A DNA stretch of 36,445 bases from an uncultured Eubacteriales bacterium (GCA_900540185.1 UQFH01000011.1:1-36445), one strand, 5' to 3'; positions 14,482 through 22,788 are shown, counted from the first letter of the stretch. Notes: a model not told the origin generated them from the sequence alone. Translations and numbers: made by a program.

Positions 14482-15408
14482 TTATTCAACTATAAATGTT
14501 CCCGTTTTGCCGTTCATGCCTTCGACAAGTTTGTCCAGACTTGTGATTAGGGTCTTTCTGCCTTTTCCACTCTTGACGAAGTCCATTGCGGCTTCGATTT
14601 TCGGAAGCATTGAGCCTTCAGGGAATTGTCCTTCAGCGATATATTTTTCGCATTCTGCAAGTGTCATTTGTGACAAATCTTGTTGGTTCGGTTTGTTGAA
14701 GTTTATGGAAACTTTTTCAACGCCCGTCAAAATTACAAGGCTGTCGCAATCTGTGTCGCTTGCAAGAAGAACTGAAGTTCTGTCCTTGTCGATAACAGCG
14801 TCGATTGATTTTAGTCCTTCTTCGGTTCTTATTGTCGGAATTCCTCCTCCGCCGCCTGCAATCAAAATCGTGCCGGCGTTTGAAAGAGTTTTGCAAATGT
14901 CCTTTTCCACAATTTCAATTGGAATCGGGCTTGCAACAACTTCTCTATATCCACGTCCTGAATCTTCAATCATTGTCTTTCCGGCCTTTTCAAGTTGTTC
15001 GGACTCTTCTTTTGTATAGAATGCACCGATCGGCTTTGTCGGATTTTTAAAATGCGGATCATCTTTATCCACAATAACTCTTGTTACAACAGTTGCAACT
15101 TCTTTTTCAAGTCCCATTTCCTTGAGCTTGTTGTCGATTGCGTTTTGAAGTTCGGCGCCGATAAAACTTTGGCTCATTGAAACACATGAAAAGAGTGGAA
15201 GATTTTCAGTCTTGTCTTCCTTTGCGCCTCTGTCGATATTGCTTTTAATATATCCCACTTGCGGTCCGTTTCCGTGACAAATTACAACTTCGTGGCCGTT
15301 TTTAACCAAATCGCAAATCGGTCCTGCAATAATTTCAACCGAATGTTTTAAATCATTATATAAAGTTCCCAGAGCGTTGCCTCCAAGAGAAATTAAAATT
15401 CTGGACAT
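14482..15408 (-). CDS. arcC: Carbamate kinase
   Basis: A 308-residue enzyme of the amino-acid kinase fold. It makes ATP from carbamoyl phosphate and ADP. Family marks: SLGGNAL near the N-terminus, VICHGNGPQVG, EDSGRGYREVVASPIP, AGGGGGIP and IDKDRTSVLLA. Start ATG 15408 has AAGGAG. Usually arcC sits beside arginine deiminase and ornithine transcarbamoylase genes or other carbamoyl-phosphate producers; here it is a lone gene between rsmG and hisS, with its own promoter and terminator. A partner pathway must be elsewhere. Confidence 0.93.
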   Translation of the reverse strand: MSRILISLGGNALGTLYNDLKHSVEIIAGPICDLVKNGHEVVICHGNGPQVGYIKSNIDRGAKEDKTENLPLFSCVSMSQSFIGAELQNAIDNKLKEMGLEKEVATVVTRVIVDKDDPHFKNPTKPIGAFYTKEESEQLEKAGKTMIEDSGRGYREVVASPIPIEIVEKDICKTLSNAGTILIAGGGGGIPTIRTEEGLKSIDAVIDKDRTSVLLASDTDCDSLVILTGVEKVSINFNKPNQQDLSQMTLAECEKYIAEGQFPEGSMLPKIEAAMDFVKSGKGRKTLITSLDKLVEGMNGKTGTFIVE

Positions 15409-15420
15409 AATTATCTCCTT

Positions 15421-15456
15421 AAAAAAATAATTGGCTCGGATAATCATCTAAGCCAA
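15421..15456 (-). terminator. Terminator of the rsmG operon, overlapping the arcC start region
   Basis: TTGGCT (15431-15436) pairs with AGCCAA (15451-15456), followed by a T-rich tract on the minus strand. A TATAAT at 15461-15466 would start arcC transcription near 15454, inside the hairpin, so only read-through RNA from rsmG contains the complete stem. Confidence 0.7.
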
Positions 15457-15460
15457 CTAC

Positions 15461-15466
15461 ATTATA
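15461..15466 (-). promoter_or_regulatory. Probable arcC -10 box
   Basis: TATAAT on the minus strand, 53 bp before the arcC ATG. No good -35 is visible at 17 bp. Confidence 0.45.
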
Positions 15467-15550
15467 ACGCATATTTTTAACATAAATAAGACATTTCTAA
15501 AACCTTAAGGTGTATTTAAAACCAAATTGATTAGAATCACATACAAGAAA

Positions 15551-16180
15551 TTAAAGCGGTTGCGTTTTCGGTTTGTTTCCCATTCGCGGATATTTTTTCG
15601 GCGTGGATTTTATCTTTTCAATCACGACTATATTTCGTTCGTCGCCGTTTTCAAGTGAAAAGCTGTATGTCTTTTTCACTTTGCCGCCGAGGGTGTTGAG
15701 TCCGTTTTTTATCTCGTCAAGCTCTTCCTTGACGCCCGGTCCCTTCATCGCAATCATATGTCCGCCCGGTTTTACAAACGGCAGATTGTATTCAATCAAA
15801 GTGTTGAGCCTTGCGACTGCGCGCGCAATCGAAGTGTCGAACATTTCTCTGTAGCCGTCTTTTCTGTTCGGGTTGCACGCCTCCTCCGCCCTTTCGTGTG
15901 CCGTTTTGATGCCCTTAAGTCCAAGTTCTTCAATCACCTCATCAAGAAAGACCAGTCTTTTTTTAAGGCTGTCGAGCAAAACGACTTCGATGTCCGGCCT
16001 CATAATTTTTATTATAACGCCCGGAAATCCGGCTCCCGTTCCGACGTCGACAATTTTTTTCGTGCCGATTTCGTCGAGTATCGGAAGGACGCTCGCGCTA
16101 TCCAAAATATGTTTCACCCACATCTCGTCATAGTCCGTGATTCGCGTGAGATTTAAAACTTTATTTTTTGAAATGAGCAT
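15551..16180 (-). CDS. rsmG: 16S rRNA (guanine-N7) methyltransferase RsmG, 5' end cut by an in-frame TAG
   Basis: A 209-residue open frame covering the SAM-dependent methyltransferase fold. SAM motif is VDVGTGAGFPG, then LLDSLKKR, and SIARAVA further on. RsmG methylates G527 of 16S rRNA. The normal N-terminal helix is not in this frame: the same frame upstream (16184-16237) encodes NDINFTEKEREQIDRYL behind a GTG with AAAGGAG, and a TAG at 16181-16183 separates the two. Full length would be 228 codons. The ATG at 16180 follows the TAG directly and has no ribosome site of its own, so the protein would depend on reinitiation or read-through. A sequencing error is possible. Confidence 0.8.
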   Translation of the reverse strand: MLISKNKVLNLTRITDYDEMWVKHILDSASVLPILDEIGTKKIVDVGTGAGFPGVIIKIMRPDIEVVLLDSLKKRLVFLDEVIEELGLKGIKTAHERAEEACNPNRKDGYREMFDTSIARAVARLNTLIEYNLPFVKPGGHMIAMKGPGVKEELDEIKNGLNTLGGKVKKTYSFSLENGDERNIVVIEKIKSTPKKYPRMGNKPKTQPL

Positions 16181-16237
16181 CTATAAATATCTGTCGATTT
16201 GTTCTCTTTCCTTTTCGGTGAAGTTTATATCATTCAC
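16181..16237 (-). pseudogene. rsmG: Detached 5' end of rsmG ending in TAG
   Basis: GTG at 16237 with AAAGGAG in the end of mnmG, then 17 more codons (NDINFTEKEREQIDRYL) and TAG at 16181-16183. The next codons continue MLISKNKVLNLT, exactly the helix expected in RsmG, so a single GAG-to-TAG change would explain the break. Confidence 0.7.
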
Positions 16238-18125
16238 TGCCTTTCTCCTTTTTTCTCTTTTCGATTTCCATATGAATCAAAATAACATTTATATCGCTTG
16301 GTGAAACTCCGCTTATTCTCGAAGCCTGCGCAATCGTTTCCGGTTTTATTTGTTTCAGCTTTTTAAGCGCTTCTTTCTTCAAACCCGAAACGGCGTCGTA
16401 ATCAAAATCATTTCCAAGAATTCTATTTTCTTCTTTGTGGTGCTTCTTTATTCTCTCGTCGGTCTTTTTGATATATCCGCTGTATTTCACTTCCGTTTCA
16501 AGAAGGAGTCTAAGTTCTCTGTTTAACTCCGTTTCAATAGGAAATTTTTCCAAAAGCACATCGATTCTCACTTCCGGTCTTTTTAAAAGGTCCAAAAGTG
16601 TGGTTGCGGTTTTTATCGGCGTTGTGAATGACGAAATTTTTTCATTCACATCGTCCTTCGGCGTGAGCACAATACTTTTCATCTCATTTTCCGCAGCATT
16701 TAAAAGCGCTTCTTTTTTTAGAGTTCTCTCGAGCCTTTCTTCGGTTGCAAGTCCGACGTCATAGCCTTTTTTCGTGAGTCTCAAATCCGCATTGTCCTGT
16801 CTCAAACTCAAGCGATACTCCGCCCTCGCCGTCATCATTCTGTACGGCTCATACGAAATTTTCGTGACGAGGTCATCGATCAAAACTCCGATATATCCCT
16901 CGTCTCTTCTTATCACAAACGGCTCGCGACCGAGCACATTGTTTGCGGCGTTTATGCCCGCGACAATGCCCTGTCCCGCCGCTTCTTCGTAACCGGAGCT
17001 TCCGTTTATTTGTCCGGCGAAGAAAAGATTTTTTATGGTCTTACTTTCGAGTGTCGATTTCAAATCCGTTGCAAAAATCGCGTCGTACTCAATGGCGTAT
17101 CCCGGGCGCATAATCTCGCAATTTTCCATGCCCTTCACCATCTTGTACATATTTTCCTGCACATCTTCCGGCATCGACGTCGAAATTCCCTGCACATACA
17201 TTTCCTTTGTGCTTGCACTTTCCGGCTCTATAAAAACTTGGTGGTCGCTCCTGTCCGGAAATCTTTTTACCTTGTCCTCAATCGACGGGCAATATCTCGG
17301 TCCCGTGCCTTCTATAAGTCCGCCGTATAGCGCACTTCTGTTCATATTTTCACGTATATATTCGTGCATCTTTTCATTTGTATGTGTGAGATAGCAGTCG
17401 GCTTGTTCGCGCCTGATGTCCTCTTCGTCGTTCATAAATGAAAACGGCGTGACAACCTCGTCGCCGTGTTGCACTTCCATTTCCGAAAAGTCCAAACTTT
17501 CTCTGTTTACCCTTGCCGGCGTGCCCGTCTTTAAACGTCTCAAAGTGATACCGTGTTTTTTAAGTCCTTCCGACAAAAGCATCGACGGAAAACGTCCGTC
17601 CGGTCCGCTGTTGTAGTTCAAATCGCCGATAAAAACTTTTCCGCCGAGATATGTTCCCGTCGCAATGACAACCGCCTTCGCTTTTATCGTTCTTCCGTCA
17701 CGAACCACCACGCCCTTAACCGCGCCGTCTTCGATGACTATGTCCGTCGCTTCCATTTGGCGGAGTGTCAAGTTTTCCGTGGATTCGAGTTTCTTTTTCA
17801 TCTCTTCGTGGTATCTGATTTTGTCCGCCTGCACACGGAGCGAATGGACCGCCGGGCCCTTCGACGTGTTAAGCATCCTCGATTGGAGATAAACCTTGTC
17901 GATGTTAAGAGCCATATATCCGCCGAGCGCGTCAAGCTCTCTCACGAGATGCCCCTTTCCCGTTCCGCCGATGTTCGGATTGCACGAAAGTGCGGCGATG
18001 CCGTCGAGGTTCATTGTGATTATTAAAGTTTTTAATCCCATATTTGCAGCTGCGATTGCCGCCTCGCTTCCGGCGTGGCCCGCCCCCACAACAACAATGT
18101 CATATTCATCTTTTAAATAAGTCAA
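16230..18125 (-). CDS. mnmG: tRNA uridine 5-carboxymethylaminomethyl synthesis protein MnmG
   Basis: A 631-residue FAD enzyme (GidA). The dinucleotide-binding motif VVVGAGHAGSEAA is at the N-terminus, followed by the family stretches LSCNPNIGGTGKGHLVRE, GTPARVNR and EYDAIFATDL. With MnmE it modifies U34 of tRNAs. TTG at 18125 is preferred since GGGAAGTG precedes it; a GTG at 18134 overlapping the mnmE stop (GTGA) is the alternative. The C-terminus overlaps the intact 5' end of rsmG by 8 bp, the usual mnmE-mnmG-rsmG arrangement. Confidence 0.94.
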   Translation of the reverse strand: MTYLKDEYDIVVVGAGHAGSEAAIAAANMGLKTLIITMNLDGIAALSCNPNIGGTGKGHLVRELDALGGYMALNIDKVYLQSRMLNTSKGPAVHSLRVQADKIRYHEEMKKKLESTENLTLRQMEATDIVIEDGAVKGVVVRDGRTIKAKAVVIATGTYLGGKVFIGDLNYNSGPDGRFPSMLLSEGLKKHGITLRRLKTGTPARVNRESLDFSEMEVQHGDEVVTPFSFMNDEEDIRREQADCYLTHTNEKMHEYIRENMNRSALYGGLIEGTGPRYCPSIEDKVKRFPDRSDHQVFIEPESASTKEMYVQGISTSMPEDVQENMYKMVKGMENCEIMRPGYAIEYDAIFATDLKSTLESKTIKNLFFAGQINGSSGYEEAAGQGIVAGINAANNVLGREPFVIRRDEGYIGVLIDDLVTKISYEPYRMMTARAEYRLSLRQDNADLRLTKKGYDVGLATEERLERTLKKEALLNAAENEMKSIVLTPKDDVNEKISSFTTPIKTATTLLDLLKRPEVRIDVLLEKFPIETELNRELRLLLETEVKYSGYIKKTDERIKKHHKEENRILGNDFDYDAVSGLKKEALKKLKQIKPETIAQASRISGVSPSDINVILIHMEIEKRKKEKGSE

Positions 18126-18130
18126 TAAAA

Positions 18131-19453
18131 TCACTTCCCAACGCAAAAATCTCTAAATACCCGGTCGATTATATCCTCGGACGTGTCCCGTCCCAAAATC
18201 ATCGAAATATATTCGTGCGCCTCGCGAAGGCTCACTTCTACAATTTCAAAAGGCATAACGTCGATGTCTATTATTGCGGTTTCGATTTCCGAAATCGCGC
18301 GCTCAATCAAATCGACATGCCTGATATTAAAAATACTTGTCACATTAAAATCGATTTCGTGCACGATTCGCTTTTTTATGGCGTCCAAAAGTTCTCTAAC
18401 GCCACTGTCATTTTTAATCGAAGAAATGATGTATTCTCCGTATTTTTCGACGCTCTTTAAATCGATTTCAAGCCCCTTGTCCTCTTTATTTATAAGAAAA
18501 ATCTTCTCCTTGTCTTTCACAAGTTCCATTATTTCAAAATCGTCAGCTTGAAGCGGTGCGGAGCCGTCCAAAACGACAACGACAAAATCCGCCTCTTCCG
18601 CAGCCCTCTTTGAAAGCTTTATGCCTTCCTTTTCAATCACCTCGTCGGTCGATCTTATGCCGGCGGTGTCGATGAGCCTTATCGTGAGCCCTTCGTAATT
18701 TATGGTCTCCTCAATCGTGTCTCTCGTCGTTCCCGCAATCTCCGTCACAATTGCCCTCTCCTTGTTTGTGAGCGCATTTAAAAGACTGCTCTTTCCGACA
18801 TTCGGTCGCCCTATAATCGCAAGTTTTAAACCGTCTCTAATATATGTTGTACGCTTTTCGTCGTCCAAAAACGAGACTAGTCCCCCGTGAATTTTCTCGA
18901 GCTTCTCCTTCATATCGTCGACGTCGCCAAGCTCCGGATAATCGATTTTCGCTTCGCATTCGCTTATAAGATTCACAACATCGTTTAAAACGAATTCGAG
19001 TTTTTCGGTGAGCTTTCCTCCCAAAACGTCTGCGTACATAAGCTGTTCCTCTTTCGATTCAGCCTCGATTATTCCCTCGACCGCCTCCGCTTCCAAAAGG
19101 TCAATTCTTCCGTTTAAAAATGCGAGCTTTGTAAACTCCCCGGCTTCCGCCGGCACAGCGCCGAGCTTTAGAAGAATCTCCAAAATATATAGACAGCTCA
19201 CATATCCGCCGTGGCAATAAATTTCAACCATATCCTCGCATGTATATGTGTGCGGTTTGTTGAAATAACACGCCATAACCTCGTCGATCACGCGATTTTC
19301 ATAAACGATTTTTCCGTAGTGCATAAAGCGCGGACGAATCTCCTTTTTTGTAAAAATCTTTTTTAAAATTTCAAGAGATGATTCTCCGCTCATTCTGACG
19401 ATTCCGATTCCGCCTTTTCCCGGCGGAGTGCTTATTGCAGCAATAGTTCTCAT
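18131..19453 (-). CDS. mnmE: tRNA modification GTPase MnmE
   Basis: A 440-residue GTPase. N-terminal folate-binding domain starts TIAAISTPPGKGGIGIVR; the G domain shows GRPNVGKSS, TTRDT, DTAG and NKED; the chain ends in FCVGK, the catalytic CxGK motif. It works with MnmG on tRNA wobble uridine. ATG at 19453 begins the known conserved N-terminus; an in-frame GTG ten codons earlier has no ribosome site. The region in front of the ATG (GGCGGG) is also the 3' side of the khpB terminator hairpin, so mnmE expression may depend on read-through. Confidence 0.94.
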   Translation of the reverse strand: MRTIAAISTPPGKGGIGIVRMSGESSLEILKKIFTKKEIRPRFMHYGKIVYENRVIDEVMACYFNKPHTYTCEDMVEIYCHGGYVSCLYILEILLKLGAVPAEAGEFTKLAFLNGRIDLLEAEAVEGIIEAESKEEQLMYADVLGGKLTEKLEFVLNDVVNLISECEAKIDYPELGDVDDMKEKLEKIHGGLVSFLDDEKRTTYIRDGLKLAIIGRPNVGKSSLLNALTNKERAIVTEIAGTTRDTIEETINYEGLTIRLIDTAGIRSTDEVIEKEGIKLSKRAAEEADFVVVVLDGSAPLQADDFEIMELVKDKEKIFLINKEDKGLEIDLKSVEKYGEYIISSIKNDSGVRELLDAIKKRIVHEIDFNVTSIFNIRHVDLIERAISEIETAIIDIDVMPFEIVEVSLREAHEYISMILGRDTSEDIIDRVFRDFCVGK

Positions 19454-19457
19454 AACA

Positions 19458-19481
19458 AAAAACCCGCCTTTATTGCGGGTC
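19458..19481 (-). terminator. Terminator hairpin joining khpB stop and mnmE leader
   Basis: CCCGC and GCGGG pair around AATAAAG on the minus strand, then six T. The khpB stop codon TAA lies in the loop, and the hairpin 3' arm GGCGGG is the only purine-rich stretch before the mnmE ATG. Confidence 0.72.
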
Positions 19482-20624
19482 ACGTTGAACGACTATTCGA
19501 CGTCTCGGTTCTTCACCTTCAGAATGTGTTGTGACGCCCTCGATCTTATTGATTTCTCTGTGGACTATTCTTCTGTCGTATGCGTTCATCGGTCTGAATA
19601 TATATTCGCCTTCGTGGAGCGCTCTGTCGGCACCCATTCTTGCGAAACTCTTCAAATCTTCCTGTTTTTCATAAATATAATCGCCGCAGTCGACTTCAAT
19701 CATCATGTCGCCTTGGAATCTATTTCTGAGGAAAACATTTACAAGATAACCGATTGAGGAGAGAGTGTCTCCCTTTTTACCGATAAATCTTGAATTCATC
19801 TTGAAATCGTCCGGAATAATATCCAAAACATAGTTTTCATCCTCTTCGAGCGGTGGAATAACCTCAACCACTCCGGCATAACCCATCTTGTGCATCATGT
19901 CTTCGAGGAAAATTCTTGAAGCTTCGGCAGCTTCGTCCTTTGTTTTGAATTGCGGGAATACAGGTTCACTCTTTTCGCCCTTTATTTCATCAATCTTACT
20001 CTTGACCTTATCCTTTGTCTTTTCGAAAGATTCTTCCGCTTCATCCTTGAATTCTGAAACATCCTCACGCACATCTTCGGAAACTTCGGAAACTTTTTCC
20101 TTTGTGTCCTCGAAAGAATCCTTGATATCGTCTTTAAACTTTGCCGCGTCTCTCTTTGCTTCTTCAGATTTTTCCGAAACCCTTTCCTTTGTGTCCTCAA
20201 AAGAATCCTTCACATCTTCCGTGAAACTTGAAACTCCTGCGCGAACGCCGGCTGTTGCTTCCATGACTTTCTCCTTGGTGTCATCGGCGAAAGCGGAAAC
20301 TTTTTCCACTACATCGTCGATGCTTTCCTTAAAATCGGATTTTTCATATTTTTCGGAAACGCTTTCTTTCGTATCGTTGATAAAATTCGTCGCAGCATTT
20401 TTTGTCACGGCTTCTTTTTCATTGTCTTCAAACAAAGCTGCATCAGGAGTGCCTTTTTTAACAATGGTAACCTTTGCATCCTTGCCTCCGATAAGGCCCA
20501 AAAATCCCTTTTGGCCTTCCTCTTCAACATGAATAATTACATCTTCTCTCTTTGCACCGAGAAGTTTCAAGCCTTCAAAAATCGCTTCTTCAACCGTCTT
20601 CTTTTCAAGAGTTATTTTATCCAT
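19470..20624 (-). CDS. khpB: RNA-binding protein KhpB/Jag with a long helical-repeat linker
   Basis: A 384-residue protein (SpoIIIJ-associated Jag). Domains: Jag-N (about 1-55, ending GFLGLIGGKDAKVTI), a charged linker (about 56-222), a KH domain (about 230-305 with IGKKGDTLSS as GxxG-type loop) and R3H (about 310-375, YDRRIVHREI). KhpB with KhpA binds RNA and affects cell elongation and division in streptococci. The linker is unusually long for the family and made of repeated amphipathic units such as KDSFEDTKERVSEKSE and KDSFEDTKEKVSEVSE, similar in look to LEA or apolipoprotein helices. Its start shares a base with the yidC stop (TAATG). Confidence 0.92.
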   Translation of the reverse strand: MDKITLEKKTVEEAIFEGLKLLGAKREDVIIHVEEEGQKGFLGLIGGKDAKVTIVKKGTPDAALFEDNEKEAVTKNAATNFINDTKESVSEKYEKSDFKESIDDVVEKVSAFADDTKEKVMEATAGVRAGVSSFTEDVKDSFEDTKERVSEKSEEAKRDAAKFKDDIKDSFEDTKEKVSEVSEDVREDVSEFKDEAEESFEKTKDKVKSKIDEIKGEKSEPVFPQFKTKDEAAEASRIFLEDMMHKMGYAGVVEVIPPLEEDENYVLDIIPDDFKMNSRFIGKKGDTLSSIGYLVNVFLRNRFQGDMMIEVDCGDYIYEKQEDLKSFARMGADRALHEGEYIFRPMNAYDRRIVHREINKIEGVTTHSEGEEPRRRIVVQRDPQ

Positions 20625-21340
20625 TACTGTTCTCCTTTCTTTTTAAAAATGAGAGTTCTGTTTGTGATTAATTGTTGTATTGCTGTAAATAATGTGTTTG
20701 TAATCCAGTATAATGCAAGACCGCCCGGATATTTTAGAGCAAACCAGAAAAACATCAGCGGCATGATATAGTTCATCGTGTTCATCGACGCCATTTGTTC
20801 TTGTTGCTCAGGTGTTCCGACCTTTGGAGTTGTGAAAGATTGAAGGAATGTTGCAAGGCCGACAAGTAGCGGAAGGCCGTACCAATGCGGGTCTGCAAGA
20901 GTCAAGTCCTTAATCCAAAGGAATGTCTTACTTATTGATTCAAAATGTCCCGGTTGATTGAAAACATAAAGTCCCGGATTTTGCATAACTCTAAAGAAAG
21001 CAAGAATAACAGGCATCTGTACTAAAATCGGCAAACAACCGCCGGTCATAGATGCTCCGTTTTCCCTGTAAAGTTGTTGAATTTTCATATTTGCCGTTTG
21101 CGGGTCGTGCTTAAACTTAATTTGAATCTCTTTTGCTTGCGGCTGCAACTCCTGAGTTTTCTTCATTTGTTTCGCAGCCTTCAAATTGAGCGGCAACGTA
21201 ATTAATTTAATAAATAAAGTGGCTACAATAATACTCATCGCAAAATAGCTGAAATTTTCAGGTTCAGTGCCGATTTTGGAGAGAGTGTCATAGATAAATC
21301 GCATGACATAGCCAAGAATATTACCTAAAAAGTTTAACAA
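20624..21340 (-). CDS. yidC: Membrane protein insertase YidC/Oxa1
   Basis: A 238-residue insertase with five membrane segments and the cytoplasmic hairpin KQMKKTQELQPQAKEIQIKF. It inserts proteins in the cytoplasmic membrane, alone or with SecYEG. There is no signal peptide or lipobox, unlike B. subtilis SpoIIIJ. In TFIKL-type segment LFIKLITLPL, residue 45 is Lys where most YidC proteins have the groove Arg. Start TTG 21340 has AAAGGA at 8 nt. It lies between yidD and khpB, the standard order. Confidence 0.94.
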   Translation of the reverse strand: MLNFLGNILGYVMRFIYDTLSKIGTEPENFSYFAMSIIVATLFIKLITLPLNLKAAKQMKKTQELQPQAKEIQIKFKHDPQTANMKIQQLYRENGASMTGGCLPILVQMPVILAFFRVMQNPGLYVFNQPGHFESISKTFLWIKDLTLADPHWYGLPLLVGLATFLQSFTTPKVGTPEQQEQMASMNTMNYIMPLMFFWFALKYPGGLALYWITNTLFTAIQQLITNRTLIFKKKGEQ

Positions 21341-21360
21341 TATATATTTCCTTTCAATTA

Positions 21361-21576
21361 TTATGGAAGCGGATCATATCCACCCTCATGAAAGGGATGA
21401 CATTTTCCGACTCGCCTTATAGTTAAGTATAGAGCCTTCATAAATCCGTATTTTGTGAACGCCTGTCTGGCGTATTCACTACAAGTGGGGGTAAAGCGAC
21501 AATGGCTGCCCGTGAGAATATATTTGGATATAAACTTTTGATAAAACCAAATAATTCCGAGTGCAATCCGTCTCAC
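21361..21576 (-). CDS. yidD: Membrane protein insertion efficiency factor YidD
   Basis: A 71-residue protein with all family marks: WFYQKFIS, CRFTPTCSEYA and CHPFHEGGYDP. It is a membrane-bound helper of YidC. The GTG start at 21576 overlaps the rnpA stop as GTGA. Confidence 0.95.
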   Translation of the reverse strand: MRRIALGIIWFYQKFISKYILTGSHCRFTPTCSEYARQAFTKYGFMKALYLTIRRVGKCHPFHEGGYDPLP

Positions 21577-21905
21577 TTTAACAAATCCCCCAAATTCAGT
21601 ATGTGAATAATATTTTTCTTTAGATCTTTAAAATCCAGCTCATCTGCGTTGACCTTCGGCACGAGAATAAGATTACCGTATTTGAGTTGCGGCACCAAGG
21701 GATACATAATCGCGCGAATTCTTCTCTTTAAAAGATTTCTCTTCACAGCATTTCCATGCTTTTTCGAAACGATAATCCCAACTTTTTTGCCTCTCTTAGT
21801 CGGCAAATAATAGAGAGAAAAATTCTTATTGTACTTTTTCATACCGCGATTAAAAACAACCTTGAAATCCGAATCGCGCCTCAGTCGATTCTGTGGTTTA
21901 AGCAT
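21573..21905 (-). CDS. rnpA: Ribonuclease P protein component
   Basis: A 110-residue protein with the basic signature KKHGNAVKRNLLKRRIR (the RNR motif) and the N-terminal FKVVFNRG segment. It is the protein part of RNase P, which matures tRNA 5' ends. It starts 2 bp behind rpmH; the SD must lie inside rpmH. Confidence 0.96.
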   Translation of the reverse strand: MLKPQNRLRRDSDFKVVFNRGMKKYNKNFSLYYLPTKRGKKVGIIVSKKHGNAVKRNLLKRRIRAIMYPLVPQLKYGNLILVPKVNADELDFKDLKKNIIHILNLGDLLK

Positions 21906-21907
21906 TA

Positions 21908-22042
21908 CTATGCGCTTAAGACCTTTCTGCCTCTGTTTCTTCTTCTCTTTAGTACATTTCTGCCGTTTTTAGTTCTCATTCTTTCTCTAAAACCGTGTAC
22001 CTTTTTTCTTTGTCTGTTTTTAGGTTGGTAAGTTCTCTTCAT
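21908..22042 (-). CDS. rpmH: 50S ribosomal protein L34
   Basis: A 44-residue protein beginning MKRTYQPKNRQRKKVHGF and ending RRNRGRKVLSA, unmistakable L34. The ribosome site is AAGGAGGTG. Its promoter is at 22080-22108. In most Firmicutes dnaA and oriC come next upstream; here a repeat cluster and the glgA-like gene do. Confidence 0.97.
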   Translation of the reverse strand: MKRTYQPKNRQRKKVHGFRERMRTKNGRNVLKRRRNRGRKVLSA

Positions 22043-22079
22043 AACCACACCTCCTTATTCATATAGTTTTACACAAGAA

Positions 22080-22108
22080 ATTATATCATAAACCGTAAAA
22101 ATTGTAAA
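22080..22108 (-). promoter_or_regulatory. rpmH promoter
   Basis: Minus strand TTTACA (22103-22108), 17-bp spacer ending TGA, TATAAT (22080-22085). This should drive the whole rpmH-rnpA-yidD-yidC-khpB unit. Confidence 0.82.
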
Positions 22109-22193
22109 GAGTGCGGCTTTGAAAAAGAAAATTATTTTGACGAAAATTTAAATACATTTGTTTTTTGTATAACTCCACCAATTTTTCCTCTTT

Positions 22194-22274
22194 GCGGCGA
22201 TACACCTTTTTATCTCATCTCACGACGAAATCATAGATTTCTGTTCGATGGATAAAAAAACCGGTCGCCGCTAC
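22194..22274 (+). repeat. R4 palindromic repeat
   Basis: Starts GCGGCGATACACC and ends GGTCGCCGCTAC, with complementary ends and the ACGACGAAATC centre. Nearly identical to 22789-22870. Confidence 0.88.
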
Positions 22275-22364
22275 CTACGGCGTGCATGCATTTATATATA
22301 AATTTTCAACTTCACATCCATAAAATTATTATATTTTTATAATTGTATATGCATCTGTACGCAA

Positions 22365-22416
22365 CGTAGCGTGACGGCATACGTTACGACGTTAGGAGTA
22401 ACGATGTCCTCACGCC
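22365..22416 (-). repeat. R2 palindromic repeat, inverted copy
   Basis: Reverse complement contains GAGGACATCGTTACTCC and AACGTATGCCGTCACG, a diverged R2. It is followed by the CGCCATATAT...ACCAACAACG arm shared with R3 and R5. Confidence 0.8.
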
Positions 22417-22516
22417 ATATATCATGCCCGTGCAATTTACAACCCCACCAACAACGTTGTGTCAATAAAATCTCGAACCCCAAATTTATCAAATATCACC
22501 CCAAAACCCCCACGTT

Positions 22517-22640
22517 ATTTGCCCGGAATTTTCGATGAGAAACGCTTAGATGAAATATTTTAGGAGTGAGACGTATTGATAAATACGTCGCAGCGACTGA
22601 AATATTGAATCAAGTGTTTATCGCGAAAAGACCCGCAAAA
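22517..22640. repeat. HP124 palindromic repeat, copy D
   Basis: 124 bp, close to copy A, with AAACGCTT and AAGTGTTT arms (a G-U type change) and CGTATT/AATACG tip. It starts ATTTGCC and ends CGCAAAA, so the outermost pairs are partly lost. Confidence 0.9.
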
Positions 22641-22643
22641 GAC

Positions 22644-22695
22644 CGCCGCCCATTTTTGTGTCAATAGAATATGTATTACCACCAACAACGCTGTG
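22644..22695 (+). repeat. R3 3'-end module
   Basis: CCGCCGCCCATTTTTGTG up to ACCAACAACGCTGTG, matching the right half of R3 at 33431-33482. The left half is absent; HP124 copy D abuts it. Confidence 0.8.
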
Positions 22696-22788
22696 TTCAT
22701 ACAATATATAAACCTTAAACCATTTACAATTTATAAATACACCCAACATTTTATGTTTTCAAAATCCCTTCCATCCCTTCTCCCTCTT

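Noticed and set aside
16181..16183. TAG recoding to a sense codon in this organism
   Set aside because: TAG is used as a normal stop by rpmH (21908-21910) and by the ABC exporter gene (2496-2498).
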